From: G963666945 sp963666945
GTDB lineage: Bacteria > Bacteroidota > Bacteroidia > Bacteroidales > Marinifilaceae
Direction: 5' to 3'
Assembly: GCA_963666945.2 (NCBI GenBank)
Contig: CAXXRT010000028.1
Location: 1-64,000 of the forward strand
Length of the DNA: 64,000 bases
The notes under the pieces were generated by a model. It did not search any database. It was not told the origin of the DNA and worked only from the letters and a program-made list of their open reading frames with translations. Each line of letters opens with the position of its first letter. Within the stretch, counting starts at the first letter, position 1. This document shows positions 9,264-18,455 of the stretch, in pieces. The translations under genes were made by a program, and so were the position numbers.

Positions 9264-10844
9264 ATGCAATTATATTATAAATTAAAGAAATTCCCTTTTG
9301 TCAGGCTTACCATTCCTTTCATTATAGGGATTCTTACCGGGTACTTCTCTCCCACCTTACAATTCTTTGCATTATTTATAACAACAATAGCCCTTCTATT
9401 TTCAATTATTCTGACAAGACTAATTCCATCTGAAACGATAAAAGGCATAATAATATCAGTTGCATTTTTTCTTTGTGGTTTTGTAGTTATACAGAAAGAA
9501 TTTAACACAACTTTCACTGACACTAACAAAGAGTTGAATATCAGCGGACAGATAATATCTTATCCTATAAAGAAAACAAAATACACTAAGTTTATAGTAA
9601 AAACGGATACACCTAAACACCTTTCCCTAAGAGTTCTGGTATACATTTTTAAAGAGGACTCCCTAAGTCTCACCAGGGGGGATTATATTGCATTAAAAAC
9701 AAAACTCAGGAGTATAGAAAACAAGAAAAACCAAAGCTTTGATTACAAGGGATATATGAAGAGACAATATGTAAATCATATGGCTTTTGTAAAAGATGGC
9801 AATTATGAAATAATCAACATTAAAGGTTTCTCATTTATAAAGCTTTGCTCCAAAATAAGAAATAAAACAATTAAGATTTTAGAAGATTCTGGCATACGGG
9901 AACCTGAATTAGGACTACTAAAAGCTATGCTATTAGGTGTAAAGGATTCTCTGGATACAGACCTTAAAAACAGTTATATTGAAGCCGGGGGTATTCACTT
10001 TCTGGCTATTTCAGGATTACATATGGGTATTGTTTTTATTCTTATTACTTTTTTTCTTCATAACATATGCAGGCTGTCAAAATCAGGATTATACTTCTCT
10101 CTATTATCAATGTGTATGATATGGGCTTATGCCATAATAACCGGTCTGCCCTCTTCCGTTCTAAGAGCCACTATTATCTTATCGCTTATAATAACAGGTA
10201 AATATATTAAAAGGGAGGTGAATCTTTATAATACTATTGCTTCTTCCGCATTTATAATACTACTATTTGACCCTGCCTCGCTTTTCTCCCCTGGCTTTCA
10301 ACTATCGTATGCTGCCTACACGTCGATAATATACTTGTATCCAAAACTTTACAAACTTATAGTTTGTAAAAACAAGGTTCTAAATGGAATATGGAGACTT
10401 TCAGTAGTATCCATTGCAGCACAAATCGGGACAATACCATTATGTCTCTTATATTTTAACCATATCTATTACTATTCCTTTTTTACAAATATTTGTATTT
10501 CATGCTTCATCCCTGTAATAATATACGGCGGATTTATCTCCATTTTCATTTCATTATTTATATCTGACGTAACAATAATATCAAAACCTTTAAGCCTTAT
10601 AATAAAAACAGTCAATCAGATAATAGATACAATTGCCAGCACACCAGGGGCAATATCTAAGGAAATAAATTTTTCCGTTGTTGAAACCCTATTGGTATAT
10701 GCTATAATAATAAGTTGTTTTACAATGATCTGGTACAAAAAAAGAAAACTAATATTCGTTCTATTAATTTCTATCTTTTTGTTATGTTCACACAATTCAT
10801 ATGTTGAAATATCAAAAACTGTTCAAAAATATCAGAAACGATAA
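9264..10844 (+). CDS. comEC: ComEC/Rec2-type DNA uptake membrane protein without the C-terminal metallo-beta-lactamase domain
   Basis: A polytopic inner-membrane protein of 526 residues. An N-terminal membrane pair leads into the extracytoplasmic DUF4131/OB-like region (about 90-190). The Competence domain follows with AISGLHMGIVF (about 248-258) and ITGLPSSVLRATIIL. About ten hydrophobic segments are visible. Full-length ComEC of many bacteria is 700-800 residues and ends in a beta-lactamase-like nuclease domain; this one stops after the membrane domain with a short basic tail. Many Bacteroidota ComEC proteins share this shorter form. The family imports single-stranded DNA during transformation, but no other competence gene is in the window. 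Confidence 0.82.
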   Translation: MQLYYKLKKFPFVRLTIPFIIGILTGYFSPTLQFFALFITTIALLFSIILTRLIPSETIKGIIISVAFFLCGFVVIQKEFNTTFTDTNKELNISGQIISYPIKKTKYTKFIVKTDTPKHLSLRVLVYIFKEDSLSLTRGDYIALKTKLRSIENKKNQSFDYKGYMKRQYVNHMAFVKDGNYEIINIKGFSFIKLCSKIRNKTIKILEDSGIREPELGLLKAMLLGVKDSLDTDLKNSYIEAGGIHFLAISGLHMGIVFILITFFLHNICRLSKSGLYFSLLSMCMIWAYAIITGLPSSVLRATIILSLIITGKYIKREVNLYNTIASSAFIILLFDPASLFSPGFQLSYAAYTSIIYLYPKLYKLIVCKNKVLNGIWRLSVVSIAAQIGTIPLCLLYFNHIYYYSFFTNICISCFIPVIIYGGFISIFISLFISDVTIISKPLSLIIKTVNQIIDTIASTPGAISKEINFSVVETLLVYAIIISCFTMIWYKKRKLIFVLLISIFLLCSHNSYVEISKTVQKYQKR

Positions 10845-11019
10845 GACTATTATACAATAATATGATACAAATTATATATATAGAGTTTAAATAATATGAT
10901 ATTTTAAAAAAAATAACCTCAATCATCACTATTACGAAAATATTGCTTTAATTTGCCTCCCAAATATATTTTTATAACCTATTGTAATATTAATTACACA
11001 TTTTTGAAGCAAAAGAATT

Positions 11020-12360
11020 ATGGAAATTGTTATTGCAGGAGCTGGCGCAGTTGGAACTTACCTTGCCAAAATGCTAAGTACCCAGGAGCATAACATTATC
11101 CTGATGGATAGTGAGGAAGAAAAATTATCTGAAATAGAGAATCAGTTAGAGATACTTACTGTGGTGGGATCATGCACCTCTGTTGCAGATCTGACAGAAG
11201 CAAAAGTTAATAAAGCTGATTTATATATTGCCGTCACACAAACAGAAGAAATCAATATAACTTCATCTATACTGGCAAAAAAAATTGGTGCAAAAAAAAC
11301 ATTTGCAAGGATTGATAATAATGAGTATTTAGAAGAAGAAAATCGCCTTCATTGGAAAAAAATGGGCGTTGATTATATGATATATCCCGAGACACTTGCA
11401 GCACAAGAAGTCATACAATCTCTAAAACTTACAGGAACAAGACAACTCCATGAGTTTTCTGACGGCAAACTTATTCTTTACGGAATAAAACTATGGGAAA
11501 ATGCCCAAATGTTAGATATGTCTCTTGAAGAGGCAACAAAAACATTCAAAATGGATCACACAAGGGTTGTTGCAATAAAAAGAGACAACCAGACAATTAT
11601 ACCAAACGGACAGAATGTATTTAGATACGGAGACTTGATTTTTGTTATAACAAAATCAGATACCATATCAACAATACTTGACTTATGCGGGAAAAAGAAA
11701 TACGATATAAAGAACATTATTATTGTTGGTGGTTCGAGAATTGCAAAAAGAACCGCTCTGGAGCTGGAAAAACATTTTAACGTAAAATTGTTTGAAACAG
11801 ATAGAGAGAAGTGCCATAAACTAACGGACTTACTTAACAATACATTAGTTATTAATGGAGATGGTACAGATTTGTCTTTACTAAAAGAAGAAGATATTGA
11901 ATCCACTGATGCATTTATTAGCTTAACTGGTAACTCAGAAACAAACATTCTTGCCTGTCTGTTAGCCAAGAAATTTGGAGTTAAAAAAAGTGTGGCGGAA
12001 GTAGAAAACATTGACTATATAGACCTTGCTTCAAATCTTGGCATTGGAACCTTAATAAATAAAAAATTTATTGCGGCCAGCCACATCTACCATCACACTA
12101 TGGACACGGAGGTACAGCATTTTAAATGCCTGACTGCTTCTGATGCGGAGGTTTTTGAATTAGTTGCCCAGGAGGGTTCTAAAATAACTAAGAAGAAGCT
12201 AAAAGACATGCATTTCCCTGAAGGCGCTACTATTGGAGGAATTATAAGAGGAGAAGATGTTTTTATTGCCAATGGGGATAGTCTGATAAAAGCAGGTGAT
12301 AAGATAGTTGTATTTACATTACCAACATCTATACGTAAAGTAGAAAAATATTTTATCTAA
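11020..12360 (+). CDS. trkA: Trk potassium uptake regulatory subunit TrkA
   Basis: A cytoplasmic gating protein of the Trk K+ transporter that binds NAD(H) or other nucleotides. It has the expected duplicated plan over 446 residues: RCK-N domain 1 starts with the Rossmann motif GAGAVGTYLAKML (about 6-18), followed by RCK-C. The second RCK-N domain starts with IIVGGSRIAKRTALELE (about 235-250), followed by a second RCK-C. It lies 15 bases upstream of trkH in the same direction, so the pair form one operon. Confidence 0.92.
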   Translation: MEIVIAGAGAVGTYLAKMLSTQEHNIILMDSEEEKLSEIENQLEILTVVGSCTSVADLTEAKVNKADLYIAVTQTEEINITSSILAKKIGAKKTFARIDNNEYLEEENRLHWKKMGVDYMIYPETLAAQEVIQSLKLTGTRQLHEFSDGKLILYGIKLWENAQMLDMSLEEATKTFKMDHTRVVAIKRDNQTIIPNGQNVFRYGDLIFVITKSDTISTILDLCGKKKYDIKNIIIVGGSRIAKRTALELEKHFNVKLFETDREKCHKLTDLLNNTLVINGDGTDLSLLKEEDIESTDAFISLTGNSETNILACLLAKKFGVKKSVAEVENIDYIDLASNLGIGTLINKKFIAASHIYHHTMDTEVQHFKCLTASDAEVFELVAQEGSKITKKKLKDMHFPEGATIGGIIRGEDVFIANGDSLIKAGDKIVVFTLPTSIRKVEKYFI

Positions 12361-12375
12361 AGAGATTTCATTGCA

Positions 12376-13821
12376 ATGCAAAATAAAAAAATAGTTGTCA
12401 ATATACTCGGAAGACTCTTATATTTTGAGAGTTTTTTTATGCTATTAACCATTATTGTATGTGCTATTTACAACAATAGAGACATATATTCTTTCATATA
12501 TTCTTTTCTAATAACTTTTGGAGCAGCGACTTTGCTTACACTAGGTTCGCTAAGGAAAAAGACAGATCTTAGAAAAAGAGAAGGGTATATTATTGTAAGT
12601 CTTGTATGGGTCGTGTTCTCTATATTTGGGTGTCTCCCTTACTTATTCAGTGGATCGATAACTTCTATTTCTGACGCATACTTTGAAACAATGTCCGGAT
12701 TTACCACCACAGGTTCAAGTATTCTCAATAATATAGAAGAACTTTCTCACGGTATATTATTCTGGAGGTCTATAACGCAATGGCTGGGAGGCATGGGTAT
12801 TATCGTACTCTTCTTAGCTATACTTCCAAAACTCGGTATTGGGGGAAGAGAATTGTTTGTTGCAGAGGTTCCAGGACCTTCTCCGGATAAACTCACTCCA
12901 AGTATAGCAGCTACAGCACGCAAATTATGGGTGATATATGTAATATTCACAATTGCTGAAACCATACTATTGAGGATTGGAGGTATGAGTCTGTTCGATG
13001 CCATTAACCACTCGTTTACAACAATGGCCACTGGTGGATATTCTACAAAACAAGCCAGTATTGCTTATTATGACTCTGCCTATATACAATACATCATTAT
13101 ACTCTTTATGGTCATTGCAGGAACAAACTTCAGTCTTTCTTATGCAGCATTCACTGGTAAGCCTTCAAAACTGATTAAAGACGAAGAATTCAAATTCTAT
13201 TTTACAATTATAGGTATTGCCACTCTACTTATAACGGCAGGTTTGGCAATGCAAGGTACCTCAATAGAGAAATCATTCAGAGATGCTCTCTTTCAGGTTA
13301 CATCTATATTGACAACTACCGGGTATGCAACTGCTGACTACCTTTTATGGAGTCCATTTCTTGGCATGTTAATTCTTATGCTAATGTTTATTGGTGGTTC
13401 AGCAGGTTCAACCGGAGGAGGAGTTAAAGTTGTGCGAATACTTTTACTATTTAAAAACAGCTATCTTGAGTTAAAAAGACTAATACACCCCAATGCTGTG
13501 ATCAGCGTAAAGTACAATAACCACAGGGTACCTCAAAAGATTGTGACTAATATTATGGCATTTTTAATTCTTTATGTAATTATTTTTGCGACTTCGACAG
13601 TTATTATGTCCTTGTGCATGGATGATCTGGATTCTGCACTCAGTAGTGTTGCCACATCATTAGGGAATATTGGTCCTGGTTTTGGATCAGTAGGACCTGC
13701 AGAAAATTTCTCAGCCCTTCCTGACTGGTCAAAATGGTTTTTATCATTCCTTATGTTACTGGGTAGACTGGAATTATTTACTGTACTTATTCTTTTTTCA
13801 AAAGCTTTCTGGAAGAAATAA
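12376..13821 (+). CDS. trkH: Trk potassium uptake channel subunit TrkH
   Basis: The membrane ion-conducting subunit, 481 residues with four M1-P-M2 repeats. The four pore-loop segments are visible as TTTGSSIL, TMATGGYST, TTTGYATAD and NIGPGFGSVG, each with the conserved selectivity-filter glycine. An intramembrane loop rich in glycine (GGSAGSTGGGVKVVR) matches the gate region of TrkH/KtrB proteins. It works with TrkA encoded immediately upstream. Its stop codon directly abuts that of the convergent sua5 gene, and the last codons form half of a hairpin shared with that gene. Confidence 0.93.
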   Translation: MQNKKIVVNILGRLLYFESFFMLLTIIVCAIYNNRDIYSFIYSFLITFGAATLLTLGSLRKKTDLRKREGYIIVSLVWVVFSIFGCLPYLFSGSITSISDAYFETMSGFTTTGSSILNNIEELSHGILFWRSITQWLGGMGIIVLFLAILPKLGIGGRELFVAEVPGPSPDKLTPSIAATARKLWVIYVIFTIAETILLRIGGMSLFDAINHSFTTMATGGYSTKQASIAYYDSAYIQYIIILFMVIAGTNFSLSYAAFTGKPSKLIKDEEFKFYFTIIGIATLLITAGLAMQGTSIEKSFRDALFQVTSILTTTGYATADYLLWSPFLGMLILMLMFIGGSAGSTGGGVKVVRILLLFKNSYLELKRLIHPNAVISVKYNNHRVPQKIVTNIMAFLILYVIIFATSTVIMSLCMDDLDSALSSVATSLGNIGPGFGSVGPAENFSALPDWSKWFLSFLMLLGRLELFTVLILFSKAFWKK

Positions 13822-13833
13822 TTATTCTTCCAG
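13809..13833. other. hairpin spanning the abutting stop codons of trkH and sua5
   Basis: CTGGAAGAA (13809-13817) and TTCTTCCAG (13825-13833) form a 9-base-pair stem around a 7-base loop that contains both stop codons. The arms are coding sequence of the two converging genes. Neither side has a long T-run, so it may block or stabilise transcript ends rather than act as a classic terminator. Confidence 0.5.
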
Positions 13834-14436
13834 AACACCAATACCCTGTCTTTCTATGATGATTTCATCGTTAACACAATCAACTATTGTGGTTGCTATA
13901 TTTTCTCCATAACCTCCATCAAGAACAAAGTCAACCTTATTCTTGTATTTCTCATTGATAAGTTCAGGATCCGTAGTGTATTCTACAACTTCATCTTCAT
14001 CGTGAATAGATGTAGTAACAATAGGACACCCTAACTCTTCCACAATTGTAAGGGGTAAATAATGATTTGGAATTCTTATACCAATGGATTTTCTTTTATT
14101 CTTAAATATATTAGGAAGCTGTTTACTGCCAGGCAGAATAAAAGTAAAAGGACCCGGAAGGTTTTTCTTCATTAATCTAAAAACATCGTCACTAATTCTT
14201 GCATATTCAGAAATATTGCTTAAATCATTACAAATTATAGAAAATTTTGCTTTTTCAGCTTTAATTCCTTTTAATGAGGCCAACTTCTGAATAGCCTTAT
14301 TGCTTTTAAGACTACACCCCATAGCATAAACAGAATCCGTTGGAAAGATTATCACACCGTCATTCTCCATAACTTCGACGATCTGACGTATTTGTCTTTT
14401 ATTAGGATTATCTTCAAATAATCTAATCAACATCAT
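13822..14436 (-). CDS. Sua5/YciO/YrdC family protein (L-threonylcarbamoyladenylate synthase type)
   Basis: A 204-residue YrdC-fold protein. This family makes threonylcarbamoyl-AMP from threonine, bicarbonate and ATP for the t6A modification of tRNAs reading ANN codons. The N-terminal signature is present as VIIFPTDSVYAMGCS (about 30-44), followed by LKGIKAEKAKFSIICNDLSN, and SIGIRIPNHYLP in the central strand region. It lacks the extra C-terminal Sua5 domain, like short TsaC/YciO proteins. A TATATTTG element (14481-14488 on the minus strand) may be its -7 box. A YciO-like role without t6A activity cannot be excluded from sequence. Confidence 0.82.
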   Translation of the reverse strand: MMLIRLFEDNPNKRQIRQIVEVMENDGVIIFPTDSVYAMGCSLKSNKAIQKLASLKGIKAEKAKFSIICNDLSNISEYARISDDVFRLMKKNLPGPFTFILPGSKQLPNIFKNKRKSIGIRIPNHYLPLTIVEELGCPIVTTSIHDEDEVVEYTTDPELINEKYKNKVDFVLDGGYGENIATTIVDCVNDEIIIERQGIGVLEE

Positions 14437-14538
14437 TAATATATTTTCGTGGAAAAATCACATTTTTTCTTCAACGAAGCCAAATATATCAATTTTTCTT
14501 AAATAAAATATCTTTTACAGATAAAATAGAGAATTATT

Positions 14539-15012
14539 TTACTTTACAGGAACCGAATATATCAGATCTAAAATCATTTTGAGTCCTTCCTCATCTGCCT
14601 CATCAAAGGATCCAAACTCTGTACTATCAATATCCAGACAAGCAAATACATTTCCTTCCTTATCCTTTAAAGGAATTACTATCTCTGATTTAGTGGCAGA
14701 GTTACATGCAATATGTCCTGGAAAGTCTTCTACATTATCAACAATTACGGTTTCACCTTTATCAACTGCGGCCCAGCAAACACCAGCATGAGATCTTAGT
14801 TTCTGGCATGCAACAGGACCCTGATATGACCGTACAATTAGCTCACCATCCTGCAGAACATAAACCCCTGTCCAAAAAAAGTATTGCATTTTATGATGCA
14901 AGACAGCTTCTATGGTAGCCAACCTGGCCCATATATCACCAGTAGTTCCAAGATAACCTTCTATCTGATCATGAAGTCGCTTATACTTATTAAGTTTCTT
15001 TTCTTTGTTCAT
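14539..15012 (-). CDS. msrC: GAF-domain free methionine-R-sulfoxide reductase
   Basis: Reduces free methionine-R-sulfoxide back to methionine, part of oxidative damage repair. The GAF domain carries the three cysteines of this family at the expected places: Cys69 in PVACQKL, Cys79 in AGVCWAAV and Cys103 in FPGHIACNS, followed by KSEIVIPL and CLDIDSTEFG. At 157 residues it matches the family. The ATG at 15012 is preferred; a GTG two codons upstream (15018) is possible. It lies just behind the HD-domain gene on the same strand, so they are co-transcribed. Confidence 0.87.
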   Translation of the reverse strand: MNKEKKLNKYKRLHDQIEGYLGTTGDIWARLATIEAVLHHKMQYFFWTGVYVLQDGELIVRSYQGPVACQKLRSHAGVCWAAVDKGETVIVDNVEDFPGHIACNSATKSEIVIPLKDKEGNVFACLDIDSTEFGSFDEADEEGLKMILDLIYSVPVK

Positions 15013-15023
15013 CGACACAAGTT

Positions 15024-15797
15024 TTAAAGATTATTTTCAAGGAAGATCTTTACTTTCCTATAAACATCAATCACTTCATCTGTCTTGGACATACTATCAT
15101 ATACATTTTTTATATATGACTTCTCGCTTATTATTTTAAAGGAACGTTTATAGTTTATATCAAAAACCCAAGCCATTTGTAAAATCTTAAAATCAGCAAG
15201 ACTTTCCAGATCGTTGTAATTTGCATTACGCTCTTTCATCACCGCGTCATATATCTTACGTGAGACCACCGGTTTATCAGGTAATTCAAGTTCTATAGAA
15301 CTATTCTTTGCATGATTACTTTTAGCATAATATCCTGTTACCAATCTTAGAATATCCAGTTTATCTGCATCTCTTATGAGCTTAACATACATTTCTGTTC
15401 TGGTATTATTCAATGAAGGAACAGCAAACTTGTTGTGATTTGCAATTGCAACTTTGATATCTTCTATCTCATCCTCATTAAAACAATCCAAAACACCAGA
15501 TTCTTCAATCATATTAACACCGATAGCCGCATGATCCTCTGATTTTTTATCTGAGAAAGTATTATATTTCTTTAATTGTTCAAATCTTCCAACATCGTGC
15601 AATAAAGCAATACACTTAGATACCTCTAACTCATCATCGCTAACATCCAGGCTTAGCGCTATTTTCTCAATATTTTCCACGACATTAAAACTGTGATCCT
15701 TTTTCAGAATTATCTTTTCGTTAAAATCAGAATCATCTGTTAGATAAGATAATACAGTTGTCTCAAACCAGTTTTTTATCAATAAAAATTTTTCCAT
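15024..15797 (-). CDS. HD-domain phosphohydrolase-like protein
   Basis: A soluble 257-residue protein with an HD metal-binding domain: a histidine near SFNVVENIEK, the HD pair in ALLHDVGRFEQ (about 68-78), SEDHAAIG, and an Asp in LIRDADKLDILRL. Such proteins hydrolyse nucleotides or phosphoesters, but the substrate cannot be read from the sequence. A TAGTTTTG element (15829-15822) fits a -7 box upstream of the start. It leads a two-gene group with the methionine sulfoxide reductase. Confidence 0.75.
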   Translation of the reverse strand: MEKFLLIKNWFETTVLSYLTDDSDFNEKIILKKDHSFNVVENIEKIALSLDVSDDELEVSKCIALLHDVGRFEQLKKYNTFSDKKSEDHAAIGVNMIEESGVLDCFNEDEIEDIKVAIANHNKFAVPSLNNTRTEMYVKLIRDADKLDILRLVTGYYAKSNHAKNSSIELELPDKPVVSRKIYDAVMKERNANYNDLESLADFKILQMAWVFDINYKRSFKIISEKSYIKNVYDSMSKTDEVIDVYRKVKIFLENNL

Positions 15798-15958
15798 ACT
15801 TCATCTTTAAAAATCGCCCCACAAAACTATACTTTTTAAGTTAAGGAAAAAACTATTTTTCACTTATTTATTAATTAGGTCAATATTTTTACAAAGCAAG
15901 CGTGGCAAGAAACATAAAACTAATTTTTATTGTGTTCCATGGTTATAACGCAAAAAAA

Positions 15959-16000
15959 ATCACTCGATCTCAAACAACATAATTGTATCAACCGAGTGAT
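15959..16000 (-). terminator. terminator downstream of pepD
   Basis: ATCACTCG (15959-15966) pairs with CGAGTGAT (15993-16000). On the minus strand the stem runs into an eight-T tract. It begins about 40 bases past the pepD stop. Confidence 0.65.
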
Positions 16001-16041
16001 TTTATCTAATAATTTATTTCTTCACAGATCAGACAAGCAGG

Positions 16042-17502
16042 CTAATCAATATTATTCAATATATCAACTAAATGCCTCCAGAAAAGATCAACTGTCTCTA
16101 TGTTTATTCTTTCATCAGGGGAATGAACATCCCTTAAAGTTGGTCCGAAAGAAATCATATCCATATGGGGATATTTTTCAAGAAAAAGACCACATTCTAG
16201 TCCCGCATGAATAGATCTTACTACAGGCTCCTTACCAAATAATTTTTTATATGATTCAACCGCAACCTTCAGCACTTTTGATTCAGGATTAGGAGTCCAT
16301 CCTGGATATCCATCAGAGTGTGCTACATCTGCCCCTGCAAGTAGGAATGTACTTTCTACCATTTGTGCAATATTCATTTTCTCACTATCAACATCACTTC
16401 TTTGAGAGGTAGTTATCATTATTTTATTATCTTCAACAAACTTGACAGAAGCAAGGTTAGTAGATGTTTCAACCATTCCCGGCATTCTATAGCTCATGGA
16501 AAACACTCCATGTGGACAAGCATAAATAGCATTAAACAAGTTATCAGAAGATTTCCTATCAATTACATATTCAGGAATATCAGTAGATTCAAGCGCAAAA
16601 TTGATTTTAGGCTCAGTTTGTGCCCATACCCTTTCCATTTCTGCGGCATAAATATTAAAATCTACCCTTACGTTTTCTTTATACTTGGCATCTACGGTAA
16701 TAATAGCGTGCGCTTCACGAGGAATAGCATTTCTTAAGTTTCCTCCATCAAAATGGGCTAAACGAATACCATATTTAGAATTCAACTCCCATAAAAATCG
16801 ATTCAATATTTTATTGGAATTACCCCTGCCTTTATTTATTTCATCACCTGAATGACCCCCAAGTAGTCCCTTCACATCAATTCGTATTGCAAATTGATTC
16901 TCCTCAACTTTTTCTTTTTCAAAAGAAAAAGTTGCAAGAGTATCAATACCTCCGGCACACCCAATAAACATTTCTCCCTCATCTTCTGAATCAAGATTCA
17001 AAAGAATATTTCCACCAAGGAAAACCAGGTTTCAGAGCAAAAGCTCCTGACAAACCAGTTTTCTTCATCCACTGTAAACAAACATTCAATAGGTCCGTGT
17101 TGAATATCATTTGAAGTCAGAATAGCCATTTGAGCAGCCATACCAATACCGTCATCAGCACCTAATGTGGTTCCTTTGGCCCTTACCCCACTCTCCATCT
17201 ATCCATGGCTGAATTGCATCTTTATCGAAGTCCATGCTCAACATCATTATTTTTCTCACATACCATATCCATGTGAGACTGCAAAACAACGACGGGAGCA
17301 TTCTCTTTCCCTTTTGTAGCTGGCTTCTTAATAAGGACATTTCCAGCTTCATCTTTGAGAGTCTCCAGACCATTTTTTATTTCCAAAGTCAATTAAAAAC
17401 TCAATTATTTTTTCCTCTTTTTTAGATGGTCTTGGTATTTTGACATATCTCTTCAAAATAAGACCATACAGTTTGGGGTTGCAAATCACTTAAAATTGCC
17501 AT
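16042..17502 (-). pseudogene. pepD: Xaa-His dipeptidase / aminoacyl-histidine dipeptidase PepD, six apparent +1 frameshifts
   Basis: A cytosolic zinc dipeptidase of family M20 (beta-Ala-His dipeptidase type). The start at 17502 gives MAILSDLQPQTVWSYFEEI. Family motifs are LQSHMDMVCEK, GADDGIGMAAQMAIL, FTVDEETG and, in the intact 3' part, NLDSEDEGEMFIGCAGG and VRSIHAGLECGLF. Six extra bases break the frame near 17440, 17373-17378, 17232-17233, 17186-17189, 17059-17062 and 17019-17020. Without them the gene is 1455 bases and 484 residues, the usual PepD length, with no internal stop. The terminator downstream is intact. A CAAATATA at 17544-17551 reads TATATTTG on the coding strand and may be the -7 box. 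Either this copy is freshly inactivated or the sequence is inaccurate. Confidence 0.82.
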
Positions 17503-17639
17503 ATCTTTATGTATATTTTAAAATATTAGAAAATTAATACTTGCAAATATAACAATAATTCAACAACGAATTTAATACTATTACAGGTTAAATAAGTATT
17601 TATAAACATCTAAATAAATAATAATACTATATTTGTGCT

Positions 17640-18056
17640 ATGACTAAACTGCTCGTATATATTTATTTTTCAATATTACTGTTAATATGTTCTTGCACAT
17701 CAAAAAAAGAAAACAGTAATTTATAACATAAATAAAACAAACAAACTCACTACTATCTCTGTAAATAAGAAGATACATGATTTCGGAGAAATTAGCCGCG
17801 GAGAAATAGTAGTGTGTAGTTTTTATATTCATAATAAAGGAAATAATTCACTTATAATAAAAAAAATAGAAGCAAGTTGTGGGTGTACAACATTCAGTTG
17901 GAATAAAAAACCTATTCCACCGGGAGGTAAAACAAAATTAGAAGTTGAATTTAACTCTGATGGAAGATATGGGCAAACAATACAAAAGTAATTAGTATAT
18001 TTGCAAATATTCCTGAAAAGGTAAAAGATATAGCTATTACAGCTGTTATAAAATAA
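17640..18056 (+). pseudogene. small DUF1573 lipoprotein, three apparent +1 frameshifts
   Basis: The first codons give a lipoprotein signal (MTKLLVYIYFSILLLICSCT), then a DUF1573 domain with HDFGEI, KKIEASCGCTTFSW, KPIPPGGKTKLEVEF and a final IFANIPEKVKDIAI. Extra bases in the A-run at 17702-17708 and twice in 17971-17991 break the frame. Corrected length is 137 residues, normal for this short family of predicted periplasmic beta-sandwich proteins of unknown function. It lies 25 bases before yajC, a gene order I recall from other Bacteroidota. Longer relatives with two such domains occur in this window at 39258-41444. Confidence 0.75.
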
Positions 18057-18081
18057 ACAAAAACCAAATAAAGATAGAATT

Positions 18082-18390
18082 ATGATTATGAACATGTTAT
18101 TATTACTAGCACAACCGGGTCAAGGTGGTTTTGGAACAATCTGGCCTTTTCTTCTGATACTTGTTGTTTTCTGGTTTTTCATGATACGACCACAAATGAA
18201 AAAACAAAAAGAACTAAGAAAATTCAGAGAAGAACTCAAAAAAGGTGATAAAATTGTTACTACTGGCGGCATCTACGGAAAAATTGCCGAAATTCAGGAC
18301 AATACAATCATTATGGAAGTTGAAAATAACGGCAGATTGAAAGTAGACAAGGCTGCTATAATTAAAGATATGACTGACGTATCTAAATAA
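18082..18390 (+). CDS. yajC: preprotein translocase accessory subunit YajC
   Basis: A small (102 residues) single-span membrane protein that joins SecDF at the Sec translocon. It shows a membrane segment at about 18-36 (IWPFLLILVVFWFFMIRP) ending in the conserved RPQMKKQKE, then a cytoplasmic domain with LKKGDKIVTTGGIYGKI, the family signature. It is followed by a long perfect hairpin and a YbbR-like gene. Confidence 0.92.
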   Translation: MIMNMLLLLAQPGQGGFGTIWPFLLILVVFWFFMIRPQMKKQKELRKFREELKKGDKIVTTGGIYGKIAEIQDNTIIMEVENNGRLKVDKAAIIKDMTDVSK

Positions 18391-18398
18391 TATTTCAG

Positions 18399-18431
18399 CT
18401 GTATAATAAGGAGCCTCTCCTTATTATACAG
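18399..18431 (+). repeat. 15-base-pair perfect hairpin between yajC and the YbbR-like gene
   Basis: CTGTATAATAAGGAG (18399-18413) and CTCCTTATTATACAG (18417-18431) are exact reverse complements separated by CCT. No T-run follows, so it is not a standard terminator. The next gene starts 25 bases later. Confidence 0.7.
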
Positions 18432-18455
18432 TCCCTAACCCACAATAATTATCTT

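Noticed and set aside
15930..16214. Plus-strand frame opposite the pepD 3' end
   Set aside because: It runs through the pepD terminator and coding region and shows no family features.
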